Part shown: positions 43,174 through 54,779 of the stretch, piece after piece | Position numbering within the stretch: position 1 is the stretch's first letter | Layout of the letters: each line of letters opens with the position of its first letter | Origin: Zygnema cylindricum | Taxonomy: Eukaryota > Streptophyta > Zygnematophyceae > Zygnematales > Zygnemataceae | DNA length: 64,000 nucleotides | Reading direction: 5' to 3' | Assembly (NCBI GenBank): GCA_037447655.1 | Contig: JBBHKE010001006.1 | Coordinates: 62,001-126,000 of the forward strand | Notes under the pieces: model-generated | What the model was told of the DNA's origin: nothing | Database searches by the model: none | What the model saw: the letters and a program-made list of their open reading frames with translations, nothing else | Program-made: the position numbers and the translations under genes

Positions 43174-43500
43174 TGCGATTCTGTGGTCTCCATTGACCCA
43201 CAAGTCTCCATTGACCCATAGAATGAGCAGCCTACTTAAAGCCTCTAAGATAATATTTGCCCCTTCCACTTTCCCACTGAATAAGGACCGCCCAGGCACA
43301 CAAACATTTTGACAACCCTCACCCTTGTGTGGACAAGAATCCCCTGAGTCAAACGCAAAAAGAATCACTGAGTTTTCTCCCCTGCCTGAGCAGTAAGTTA
43401 TTGCTGGCCAAAGATGGCCAATAAATACAAAAGGTCACCTGGAGTGAGGCGCCTCAAAAACGCTTATGTAAGAGGCTATGTTTTAAAGTTAGGTGTGAAA
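43174..43500 (-). mobile_element. Copia-family LTR fragment
   Basis: In minus sense it ends ACAGAATCGCA at 43174 and carries the family downstream blocks: AGTGATTCTTTTTGCG, a TGTATTTATTGG box near 43420 and GAGGCGCCTC near 43450. The upstream half of the LTR (tRNA-like module) is missing. It is closest to the LTR at 17.3-18.2 kb. Confidence 0.7.
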
Positions 43501-43864
43501 AAGAGGCAAAACTCACTTGAATGCTAATTCCTTTGAAACTCGGTGAAAGAAAAGTTAATATCTTTCCCTTGATTCAGTTCTCTCTTGGGCAGACGTCTTA
43601 GTATATTTTCTCGGATTTTAGGGGAGAATTTAAGGTAGCAAACGTGGTGCATATATAGTAAAACCTGCTGAAAGAAAATTCTCTATAAGGATTGACATCA
43701 AATTAGACATAATATTATTTTCGCTTTCAAAGCTTCAACGTTGTTTTTTAAAATCAACAACTTTGTTTTATGAACCGAAAAGTGATATTCTTTACACTGT
43801 TACATACAATGTTATATATCGTATAAGATGCATATTGTATCGATAAAAAATTAAAAGACGTACA
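43501..43864. other. Spacer
   Basis: AT-rich, no feature recognised. Confidence 0.35.
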
Positions 43865-44062
43865 ATTTAGTTACTATATGTTGTCACAAACCACTTGAAA
43901 CCACGAGCATACATCGCGCGGGTTTTTCCATGAGGAAAGTTCGTCTGTTTGGTCGATCAGCCCAGCTTTGAATTCCAGCAAGATGCTTCGTGGTCCCATA
44001 GTATACCTGGAGAATCCACAATAAACCCTAGTGTTTTTTAGTGAAAGCTCTTCATCTTGCAC
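43865..44062 (-). pseudogene. LRR receptor N-terminal domain exon
   Basis: The frame reads ILLEFKAGLIDQTDELSSWK and then DVCSWFQVVCDN. This is the LRRNT_2 cap of plant leucine-rich-repeat receptor kinases or receptor-like proteins, with its paired cysteines. No LRRs, membrane segment or kinase follow in minus direction, and no signal peptide precedes it. An acceptor-like CTCCAG stands just before the YTMGPRS codons. Either a gene fragment or one exon of a gene with its remainder lost. Confidence 0.55.
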
Positions 44063-44879
44063 TCCTGTGGAACTTAGAAATAAGATACCTATATTTGCAC
44101 GTGGAATATCTCTAGTATGGTGGTTTCATATTTAGTCCAAACTATTCAGATTGTGGTAATAGTCTAAAAATTGATCCTATGTGAGATTGACTGATGTATT
44201 GACTCCCAATTTCAGACATCTCGAAACTTATGCGCTTTATCTATCCTTACACTACCATTTTTCTCTATCTATTTGCCCTTTCAAAAAAAACTCCCTTTTT
44301 TCTTTTGGTTTTCATTATATTGTGTGAGCGATCAGATAGAAATAAGGGATTATTATTCAAATTCTGACATTGTATACTTCCGTTTTCATTCATTATCATT
44401 ATGATATTTAAAATATTTTCAGATTCCCTTACTATCTTTTTGGCAAGTCGTTTTCATTTCGGAACACTTCAACATTGGTTAAATCAAAATCTACATATTA
44501 TGATTGGATAGGGCCATAAATGACAGAAAATTGATTATGTTCTCTTTTAGTTTGTAAATTCATTTTATTTCAACTGAATTTAACCCGATTTCCATAGAAA
44601 AATCATTGGGAATCATTAGTATGTGTAGTTACTTTTCTCGAACAGTGACCTCTCAAGCAAATATAATCAAAGGAATTGGTCTTTTTCTATTGTTTTTAAT
44701 TCTTGCCATTAATTAATGTCAGTAAATTCCACAATTTCTTTGATTTCTTTGATTTTTTTTATTTTTTTTCGAGAGTGTGTATAAATGGAACGGGACGTAT
44801 TAGGAATTTGTCCATTTTCAAATGTATTTTCCTGATCATTTTCTTGTTTGGCGTATAACCAGGTGACGCTATTTTCTTG
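44063..44879. other. AT-rich spacer
   Basis: No gene. A short duplicated sequence (ATTTTCTTGTTTGGCGTAT) occurs at about 44836 and 44870. Confidence 0.4.
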
Positions 44880-45570
44880 TTTGGCGTATTACCAGGTGAC
44901 GCTGGGGGAGGCTAAGGAATTGCGGATGACGCTGGGGGAGGGCGAGGAATTGCGGATGATAGAGGAGGAGAGGGAAGAGGTGGGGAAGGAGGAGGTGGGG
45001 GAGAAGCAAAAGGAGGGGAAGGAGAGGGGGCAATAGGAGGTGGGAGTAGTGGAGTGGAAGGGGGAGAGGGAGAGTGAGAGGGAGGAGGGGGAAGACGAGG
45101 AGCTGGGGATGGGGGAGGTGGGCGAAGACATGGGATGAAGGATCAAAGATGATGGGAGAGCGATAAAGTGGAGGCAGAGATGACGATGACAAGTAAGATG
45201 CGGCGAAGGGACGCGATGAAGAGTGATGGACGCGGAATAACAAGGATGACGAGGATGATGAGAATGAGATCCGATGCGGAAACCGAGATAAAAAGACCAT
45301 AAAGTCGATGAGGACGGATGATGATGCGGCATGTGCGGCGTGTGACAGATGGAGTCAGGGGATTTATCGCGAGGATGAGGATGAGAGGAAAGGATTGACG
45401 ATGATAACGCGGTCGTCGATAAATGAAGGGGAGAGAGATGATGTGGAAGAAGATGGCGTGAGGAGAGGGAGGAGGAGGAGGGGAGGATAGGAGGTGGGGT
45501 GCTGAAAGACGAGAGGGAGGAAAGGAGGGGAGTGAGTGGAGACGGGAGAGGAGGAGGTGATGGAGATACA
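44880..45570. repeat. Purine-rich low-complexity tract
   Basis: Almost 700 bases dominated by GGAG, GAGGA and GATGA words on the plus strand. The long frames seen on either strand are Ser/Pro/Leu or Glu/Arg-rich by composition and are not credible genes. GGCGTATTACCAGGTGACGCT repeats near the left edge. Confidence 0.7.
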
Positions 45571-46400
45571 AAACAAAAAAATCAAGTCGTGAGAGATCAG
45601 ATAAAATCAAGATTGAAGGTTCAATAGTGGAGGAGGAAGAAATGATTGCTTAATAATGAACTTACCAAGGGACCTTTCACTGAATCCATCACAAAAAAGT
45701 CACGGTGCGTGACTGTTGGGCTGTTTAGGGGCTTCATTATGTATGTTTGTAATTTAGAGGAGAATCCAATGCCAAATGAACAAAAAAACCAAAAAAACTC
45801 AAATCCGCCAACATTTGACCCTCCAAATTGAAGCCTAAAGTTAAATCTACTTTTTCATTTTGATGTATTTAAAACGCATGAAAAAAATGGCCTAATTAGC
45901 CACTTTCAACAATTTTCTTTTTTTGAATAACCATATTATATGCATATTGTTGAAATGAGCTTGAAACAAAAAAAGATGTTAGGTATTTAAACGGTTTAGA
46001 AAAGAGAAAACTTGATAAGAACAGAGAAAAATGTTTCCAAATCTCCTTAAATCGCAAGCAAGGCATTAAATAGACTCGAATGCCAAATAAAAGTAGCTTA
46101 TATATGCATATAGATTGAAAACGCCGACATAAAAGAATATCCTTAAACCGTGACAACATGTTAGCCAATGCGGACTAAACACGTGTAACTTGTGAAAGCC
46201 TCTCTTAACCGCAACTTGATACATTGCTCTAGTGTGTGGAAACTTTTTCAAACCCGATATATTATAACCCTGTATAGAACGAATATTGTACGGGAATTCT
46301 GATTATCATACGATGTAACGATACAATTGCATTAGCACATCGAACATGTGAAATAATCCTGCTGCCATCCATTCATCCTCCGACGGCAATTCCTAAAAAC
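45571..46400. other. Spacer
   Basis: No gene or repeat family recognised. Confidence 0.35.
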
Positions 46401-46824
46401 TAGTGTTGTGTATCGGCAGGGTCTTGCTGATAATCGATATGTACCTTATTTGGCTTGCCGATAATTGATATATTGGCACGATATATCGAAATTGGTGTTA
46501 TCGTCGATATAAAACCGATTATATCTGTTTTTTATCGCGGTAACGCCGATACCGATAACTATCGGCGATACCTCTACGGTTTGTACCCTACAACCGTACA
46601 GTTTATCCCGTCGTACTGAACGGCCGTTGTTCCATTACTCATATTACGGAACTGATTTTTACACGTGGCATGCCACTATATATACAGTGAAAAATATAAT
46701 ACAGTATATTATAAAGGACTGTTATATAGCGTACTATACGTTTTCCATTTATCGCAGATGTGGAATTTGTTGGTCTCGGAGCGGTTTATCGGGACCCCTG
46801 ACCGTTCGATAACCGATAACTATC
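46401..46824. mobile_element. Short hAT element, right end lost
   Basis: Starts TAGTGTTGTGTATCGG, with subterminal TATCG words and central CACGTGGCATGCCAC like the 29.3 kb element, but without the GCACTGA minisatellite. It is cut at CGATAACTATC and joined directly to a host-gene exon at 46825. Confidence 0.75.
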
Positions 46825-48490
46825 CGTGATGTTCTTGAAGCTCTACATAAAAAAATATATTTTTCCCTAAAATGTCTCGATGATGTTGTTGATAACTCAA
46901 TTAAGTAAAGCTAAAGGTCATCGTAAGAATATAGAATCGCAAAGAGCTTTAACCAAAACGCTTACCACGCCCATCTTCCAAAGTTTCACGTTGGTCTTCG
47001 AGACTTTCATGTCCTTCCTCGAGTGTCTGTCTTCCTCTCGAGTAATCTCCACCGTATTTGTGATATCTTTCATAGTTTTTTTCGTGACGTCCATGTTGTC
47101 CACGATGTCCACGATGTCTTCGAAGCTCTGCATCGTAAAAATTGACTTGCAACGTCCGAGTGGTGTTTTATCTAAACTCACTCCATCCTTCACTTATATT
47201 TTTCTATTCAGAAATAGAGGACTTATGATATATTTGTTGCGAAGGACTCAAATAAAAACGCTTACCTCGCCCATCTTCCAACGTTTCACATTCATCCTCA
47301 AGACTTTCACGTCCTTCGTCGAGTGTTTTTTTGTCAAACGAGTAATTTTCACCTTGTCCAAGATATTCTAATTGAGTAATACAAGTTATAAAAAAATTAA
47401 TGCAAACGACTCTAACAAAAAAGCTTACCTCGACAATCTTCTAACGTTTCATGTTGCTCACGTCCTTCCTCGAGTGTTTGTCTTTCTCTCGAGTAATCTC
47501 CACCGTATTTTTTATATCCTTCATACTTTCCTTCATGACGTCCATGTTGTCTATGATGTCCATGATGTCCTCAAAGCTCTGCATCGTAAAAAGTTACATG
47601 CAACGTTTTAGTGTTGTTTTTACTAAACTCACTTCATCCTTCACTTGTATTTTTCTATTCGAAAATAGACGACTTATGATATATTTGTTGCAAAGGACTC
47701 CAAAAAAACGCTTACCTCGCCCATCTTCTAACGTTTCACATTGGTCCTCGAGACTTTTACGTCCTTGCTCGAGTGTTTTTCTTTCACTAGAGGAATGTCC
47801 ATCGAACCCATGATGTCCTTCGCCATTGCCTTCATGAAGTCCACAAATGCCCTCCACTTTCTGCATCCGAACCAGCAAAGAAGCATTCAAACAACTGAAA
47901 CCAGCATTTCTTTCAATCGTAACAATTTTCCATCCTTTTAACAAAGTACGACAAAAGCATTGTGTCCGCGAGGTATGTGCGGCAAGGTGGTCTTCAAGGC
48001 TGGAAAACAACCACCGATTTACTTACTAGGCATAGCTTTGACTTTAACTCTCGCAAACAACCACCTGACCATCCAACTTTTAGTTATAACGTTTTAATTA
48101 ACTTGAACTTGCCACTTTTGCAACTAGACTCAAATTTTGTTTGACAATGTATCCCGCTCTCATTATCTCAATCTGTTTCAGTGGCCTTCTCATGATATAA
48201 ATATGTAAGCCTAAAAGCTCTAAGATTTCAAAACACAATACCTCGAAAAAAGATGAATTTTGTAAAGAAATCAATGTGGCTCGTTGCTCTTACTCTATCT
48301 TTTTTATGTCCTCCATAGTTATTGAGATTAAAACTCGGTATGAGACCCACCTCGTCCCTCTTCGGGAATCTTCCGACCACTCACAATTTAGCCTCGACTC
48401 GACAAGAAAAATAGCAATATCACTCCATAGAAGATGAGAGAAACTCGAGGAAACGAAATGTTAACCATTTTGTCGATGCACTCGAAGGTC
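46825..48490 (-). pseudogene. Gly/His-rich modular gene, copy 1
   Basis: Exons by GT-AG borders, minus sense: signal-peptide-like exon near 48470-48395 (with an in-frame TAA), module E1 (47716-47860), E3 (47429-47578), E4 (47266-47367), E5 (46966-47127) and a broken E6 (46825-46848). E1 has 145 nt, one more than in copy 2, which shifts its frame; E3 begins with a TGA codon. The translated modules are a His/Gly-rich part (GHRGQHGRHEKNY) followed by a charged part (ERQTLEEG, SLEDQRETLEDG). Copy 2's module E2 is absent here. The last exon is severed at 46825. Function unknown; clearly a pseudogene as it stands. Confidence 0.7.
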
Positions 48491-50868
48491 ATGTCACAGG
48501 TTTTCACTATTGGATGTCCAAGTCTCATGAGTTACCACACACACAAAAAGGAAAGACAAAGGGAAACATATTTATATGACAAGCGCTAAAGTGAGCGCTC
48601 TGTTTAACTCCATTTGTCTTGGCGACTGAGTCCGTCGAAGTTTTGCAATCGGCCGTTCAACGGCAAGATTGCCGCTGAGTTTTAAAATATCAGCGGTGAT
48701 GTCGCTGTGCGGAAATCAACGTTCTGTACGGCTGTTTAGTGCGTTTGGAAAACTCCTCTCCGTGTTGGCGTGAGAACGCAATGCGTAGGGAAGCGACTTC
48801 ACCGTGAAGGACCGTACTGTAGTACACAGAAGGATTTCGTTTTGTAATTTACGACATAAAATCTAATCATAATCTTTGATTTTGTGGAAAATTTTTTTTT
48901 TCAGTAGGATTCGTGTTTGTCAGTGGTTATAGAGTAGTTAGAATCGAGCAGAAACCCTAACCATAATATTCAGTATTAGGCACCGTATCATTTACAGAGG
49001 TTGGTAAAATGCTAACGAGTGTCACGGTATTTGGTCGGCCAATAAAACAATATTTTGCAACATAAGACACTGTTTTATTTCTTTTGGTTGGGCCTCTGCC
49101 CAAGCATTCGATCTTTGCGAAGTCCTTGAGGCTTACCACTTTGTATTTATAGAGGCGTGGGTTTATTGATATCTGTTGTTGCCCCGCGCTAATCATGAAC
49201 AAGGAATTTGTTTTCTTCGGCTTAAAGATTATGTTTTTACCTTTCGATTGTCTTAGTGTTTATTTGGTTTGGTGCTGTACGAGTTTGTTGAACATAAGGT
49301 TATATGTGTCGTTTGTTCTTGTTGTCGTTAGTATGTGTGTATGTACTCGTTACATGCGCGTTTATATGGCTGTAACTTAATATTTTTGTTCCGAACGTTT
49401 TAATTAGTCCAATTTTTGGTCCGAATAGGTCCGAATACAATATGGGTCTTAAGGTCATATTGTATGTTTTATACAATAGGCCATTGTATCGGCCCTTTCA
49501 CCTACTTTGAACTATAATTTGCTTTCTCCGCTTAAGATTATGTTTTTCGACAACTCCAGCGTTTAACACCGTGTACTTGTTGTTGTACATGGGTTTATGT
49601 GTCACCTGTCACGGCAGTGTATGTACTTGTTACATGCGGGTTTATATGGCTGTAATGCTTGTATGTCTTTGTGTGATATTACTAGCATGTAGCATATGGT
49701 GCTCCACGAGATTTATCTAACAAGAGGAATGATAACGGAATTGAAAAGGGTTTCCGACTTCTTAGAGGCATTAAAGGCGAAGTCTTTCCTATTTAATGAG
49801 CATGCGTTGTGAGAGAGGAAAATAATTTATTTCATTTTAAAAGGAGACAAAACAAATTTAAACACATTCTTATGTCATGTTAAAATTAGCGTATTGCACC
49901 CTAAGTGTGTCTTGTAACCAATAGTAATTATTAAAGTTTCCAATTTTACTACTATACGTTCGTTCGTACTTAGTTTTTTGTGTCTTAATTTTAAATATGT
50001 CTTTTGCTTACATTCATTCGTCAAATTTACAATTTGTATTTTAGTGTGCCAAACCCTCATTATCGCCGAATAAATTGCAAGAACTTTATCCATATTGAAC
50101 TGCAATAAACCTATTCTCAATGAAATCGAAGTAAATTTATTGTCGACAAAATCGCAGTTGATTTAGGGACGACAAAACCACAGTAACTTTGCCGACAAAA
50201 TTACAGGAACTTTATCCATATGGAAAGCGTTGTTATTTTATCCATATCAAAACTGAGGTAAATTTATCCGTATAGAAATCGTAGTAAATTGTCGACGACG
50301 AAGTCGCAAGAAATTTATGGTTGACAAAATTGCACTAAGTTTATGAACGAAATCGTAGAAATAAATTTAATGAGAACGAATTCACAATAACTCTATCGTT
50401 GACGAAATCGCAATAAGTTTATTGTCGACGAAGTCACAAGAAATTTATGAACAGATAAATTGAAGTAATTTTATGAACAGTCAAATCACGGGAGATATTC
50501 CAGTGAAGAGCTTCGCTTAACTAAATTTGTTTTGTTTGGGAGGAGGAAGAGAGGGGAGGGAGGGGAGAGGGAGAAAAAGCCTTTGAACAATTTTGGAGTC
50601 TAAATCATCCAGCTAACACTCTAAGTAGTGCACCCCGAATAGGCAACTTTAACCCTGGCCAAAAAGTAGTTCGGGAGGGAGAGGGGAGAGGGGGAGGAAT
50701 GGGGAAGGGATAGAGAGAGGAAGAGAGAAAGGGATATTGTAATGAGTCATCTCGATGAGAGACAGGATATGTACTCCAATGGCCCTTACAAATCATGAGG
50801 CAATTGCGCTGGAAAGGGAGGGGAAAAAGGGTGGTTTTTGCTTGTAAGATGGGGACAAGGAAACGAGA
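48491..50868. other. Upstream part of the duplicated segment (copy 1)
   Basis: Aligns in blocks with about 57170-59670. Contains a block with CCAAT and TATTTATAGAGG (about 49030-49155) conserved in both copies; the ORF that follows it at 49195 is not conserved in copy 2 and is discounted. A minisatellite follows at 50040-50500. Confidence 0.5.
50040..50500. repeat. Degenerate ~30-bp GACGAAATCGCAGTAA repeat
   Basis: Around a dozen imperfect units built on GACGAAATCGCAGTAA and TTTATTGTC or TTTATCCATA. The same array is at 58890-59300 and in part at 61213-61487. Confidence 0.65.
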
Positions 50869-50902
50869 GAGAGAGAGAGAGAGAGAGAGAGNNNNNNNNN
50901 NC
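50869..50902. repeat. GA microsatellite and assembly gap
   Basis: (GA)n runs from about 50869 into a run of unknown bases at 50893-50902. In copy 2 a shorter GAGAGAGAGAGA lies at the matching place near 59671, so the gap size here may be wrong. Confidence 0.9.
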
Positions 50903-52012
50903 GAATCTTAATGTATTTTTTCTTGAGATCAAAAACAAGAAATATAACCAAAATAATATGTTTGTATTAGATTACACGTTAGCCAATAAGATTTTGGTTG
51001 ATATTTAGAGTTTCGTTGGGATAGTAAAATTACTTTTTTTTGCCTACTTCACCTGCTTCCCCTTCATTTTCCCTTCATTTTCCCACCCCTATTTGGCATG
51101 TTTAATTTCTATTAGTGGTATGAATGCAACACAAGATCGATTATCATGCAATAAAGTGGTTTTCATATGATAAGGTGTTTTTCAAAGGGCCAAAAAAGTG
51201 TTAAAAAAAATTTGGTCTAATCTTTTAATGTTAAGATAGTGTTCCATGGCTCATTAAAATGATAGGGTTGCTTTGAGATTTATAGTTGGTTTTAGAATAA
51301 CCGATTGCACATTAGATTATGTTTGTATAATAAAACCAATATAAAGAACAAAAACTAGAGTTCTTTTTTATGTAATTCTAAGCTTATAAAAACGAGGTAA
51401 GATTTTTAGATGAAACAACATAATAAAATAGACTTATTATCCGCCTTTGTCCGAGCTAAAACACATAGCAATAATAATTGTGGGTTTTCATTTTTTTGAG
51501 GCAAAAAAATGCTTTAATACCTGTTGCAGCGGTCAAAAAACGTCAAAAGTGTCACTCTTAACTGTTTTCTCCAACTTCCCACCGGTCAGCCTAGAGTCGC
51601 CTCGAGTCGCCTCGTGACAGGATGAGGAATAGTGAAGTTTGAATGTGATGCTGCGTGAGAGAGGCGGCACGTGCGAGTTGACGAGAAATGGCATTGTAAC
51701 CTTTAGATCCCAGAAATGAAAAAAACAGAACTGCACTGTACTGAACGAAACCCGACAAAACAAAACAAACTGTGTACTTCGATTGACGCAAACGGAGGAC
51801 AAAACACAGCGAATCGTGTCCTTTTTTTCGTCGTCGCTTGAATTCGAATGAAAATTTTGGAATTTTTCAACACGTGCGAAATTTTGTTTTTATTTGTGTA
51901 GCGAAAATTATTTGTTTAAAAAACACATCGCCGATGCGTTTTAAATTAAAGGTTGAAGATGACTTTTATTGTCGTGGTCGTGGGTAAAAAACACAAAACG
52001 ACAACATATACA
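50903..52012. other. Intergenic DNA
   Basis: No gene recognised. Confidence 0.35.
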
Positions 52013-52217
52013 GTACACCGTCGATCGTGTTTAGCGTGTTGAACACTAATTCGGCGCCCCTAAATTTTGACCCTTGAACATTAAATAGAATAAATGACGC
52101 TATTTAAGAACGTGGACCATAATTTGCCACGTCTCCTGGCACTGAATTGGAATTAATGACGCTAATTTTTTCTTTACTCTAATAATTTCTACACGCTAAA
52201 TACGATCGACGGTGTAC
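52013..52217. mobile_element. 205-bp MITE with 27-bp inverted ends
   Basis: Left end GTACACCGTCGATCG...TTTAGCGTGT (52013-52039) and right end (52191-52217) are inverted with one mismatch. If the outer GTA/TAC is excluded the flanks give a TA duplication, as for Stowaway/mariner MITEs. The AATGACGCTA words inside resemble the interior of no protein. Confidence 0.7.
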
Positions 52218-54779
52218 CAGAACTGGCGTAAAAAGGTAACTGTACGGATGAAGCCGCGATTCCGCGAAAGTCGCCAACCCGCAAACAAGTGACAGAAGTA
52301 AAGTGACAGGGCGAGTTTTAATTCCACCATCTCCACTCTCCCTTCCGCCCTCTCTCTCTCTCTCCTTCCCTCCCTGCTAAACCTCTCTTTACGGCTACCT
52401 CTCTCTGCCATTTTTCCATCCCTACCTTTTATCTCTCACGTTCCCTCTTCCTCTCCCTGTCCCTCTCCTATCTTTCCCTCCCCCGCTCTGAATATCTCAC
52501 AAATGCCTAAAAAATTCGTACTGTCCGTACATTTCGGAGTTTTGTACTTCCAATCCTAAATTATTCAAAGTTTTTTTCATTTTAAATGAAGGATCAAAAA
52601 TCGACATTTTGTATCCAGTTTTTTTGTCGCAAAGGGGAAAAAAATGACCGGCGGCTAATTTCGGAGGTGGTGGACGCTAGTCCCGCGTGGAGTGTGGGAA
52701 GGGGAGAGAGAGAGGGAAGGTGGTGTGGATCCGTACATTGGAGAGTACAAGGAGGGAAGAGGTAGAAGCGAGGGAATATGGGCGACACTGGAAGCTTGCA
52801 CTTGGGGGGGAATCTAAAAACTGGGAATTTGGGGAATTTGGGGAATTTGGGGAATTTGGGAATTTGGGGTATATTTGGGAAAGGGGGAATTAGAATAATA
52901 GGGGAATGAGGAAATTTTTGGATTAGAGTATTGAAAAATTGGGAATACAACTTTTTTGGAGAATTGGGGAATTGTGAATTGCGGAAATCGAGAAATGAGA
53001 AATTAAGGAATTGGTATTTTTACGATGAAATGTAATGTAAATGTTTAATAGTCATAAATTAATTTTACAATAAATGTAATGAAAAGATACGATAGCCATA
53101 AGACTATGAGAAAATAGATGTTAAGGAAGCTTCTCGGAAGGCTCTAGAGACAAAAAGACATCTGTTGAGCCAATTTATGTCTCCAATTGTGCATCAATGT
53201 TGTAAGTTAAGCATGTACATTTGGAGTCGACAAATGGCATTTGTGATCATAATTTAAAAGAGGAATGCCCTTCTCCCGGAGACTTCCGCCTTTCTTCAAA
53301 GAGTCATTCTAGTTATTTACCATAATATATGCCATGCGCAAAAAAAGCTGTGATTGTAGACACAACTATCAAAGAATGATGATACCAAGTAAAGCGAGGT
53401 TTCCTATGAAGGAATTGAGGCAATTTAAAAAAATCTTAGACTGTTGACCATATTCAATTGTGACACTCTAAAAACTTCCCATAGACAGGAAGGAACCTGC
53501 TCCGTTATCTTCAATGGAGGTGAATTTGAAGCTTTATGGTAGAAGTACGGTTAACATTCTTGTCTATTTACAATTTTTTTCTTTAAGCTTTGTACGGCAA
53601 AAGGCACAGTTTCGTTGAGCACTCGGCTCAATTCTGATTTGTTCTCGCAGGCTTTGGTTTAGTTAAACCAAATTGAATTGCTGCAAATCGGTTTTCCGAA
53701 CCAAATCAAACTGTTAAATTTCTCCGAATCAAATCGCTCAAAAATGTTTTATCGTTTCAAGATCCTAAAATATCCTAGAAAATCATCATAGAGCCCTAAA
53801 CACTAATTTATCTTCGTAAAATTTAATGTACTACTGGTATATATAGTCCTTCCATTTTGTCATACTTTTTGTGAGTGCATTGGTTCAAACTGCGTTCATT
53901 GAGATAGAGCAGAGACCGATAAAGCGAATCGAGCAAGTCGAAACTACTAACAAACCGACCTACTCGTTCGGTGAACTACTACTTCCGTTTGGTTTCATCC
54001 CCTAAGGATTTATTAGTGTTGATGTGAAATTAAAGTTAATAATACTAGTTTAGAGCACGAGGATGTGTCAGATTTTAGTCCACGTCATTTTATATTGTTG
54101 TTAACAATTTGTTTTGATTTTCGGCCGACATTATTTGCGACCGTATTAGTGTTATTAAATCTATTAATGATGGGCGGTGTAGTTGTCAAGCTTAGAGAGT
54201 ATTGTACAATAATAAAATTAGTTGTTGCTGACAAGTAGCATTGTGATATTACTATTTGAGTTGATATCCTATCAAAATCAAAATCAAAATCAAAATCAAC
54301 AGGTTTGTATATTTAGATTACAAAAACTGCAGTAATGAAAACTAAATAGAATCATATGCCAGTTTAACAATGCTACCAGTCAATCTTCTAAACTTGAGTT
54401 GCGAATTTGAATCATAGCCAGTAATTGTAAAAACGGGCAACATACATACGAACTCATTTTAAACTAAGACATAAAAAACATTTAAAAATCTTGTCCAAAT
54501 GGATTATTTTGAACAAAATTGAGAAAACATTCACTTTCATGAGGATAGGTACAGGCGTAAAACAAAAAAAATTGCGGATTTACCCCGTTCATAGGTACGA
54601 TTTATCAAAATGACAAATCTTTACTCACAAAAACCCGTCTAACACAAATTGACATTTTATAGACAATTGCCTAAAATCAGGCAAAACAAGACCCCTATCT
54701 CTAACGAATTTCCTCGCACATGCCAAAAATTGTAAAGGTCAAGTTGTTATACCCTCTCTCTCCCACTTATACAACTAAA
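52218..54779. other. Intergenic DNA with simple repeats
   Basis: No gene. A (GGGGAATTT)n array lies at 52820-52872 with decayed copies to about 53010, and (CAAAAT)n at 54272-54299. A CT-rich patch is at 52330-52490. Confidence 0.45.

Noticed and set aside
44869-45610. Several overlapping long ORFs on the minus strand (Ser/Pro/Leu/His-rich)
   Set aside because: They are the complement of a purine-rich low-complexity tract; all three frames stay open and no domain is visible.
49195-49380. Hydrophobic 61-codon plus-strand ORF behind a TATA-like box
   Set aside because: The duplicated copy near 57937 has a stop after a few codons, so the frame is not conserved.
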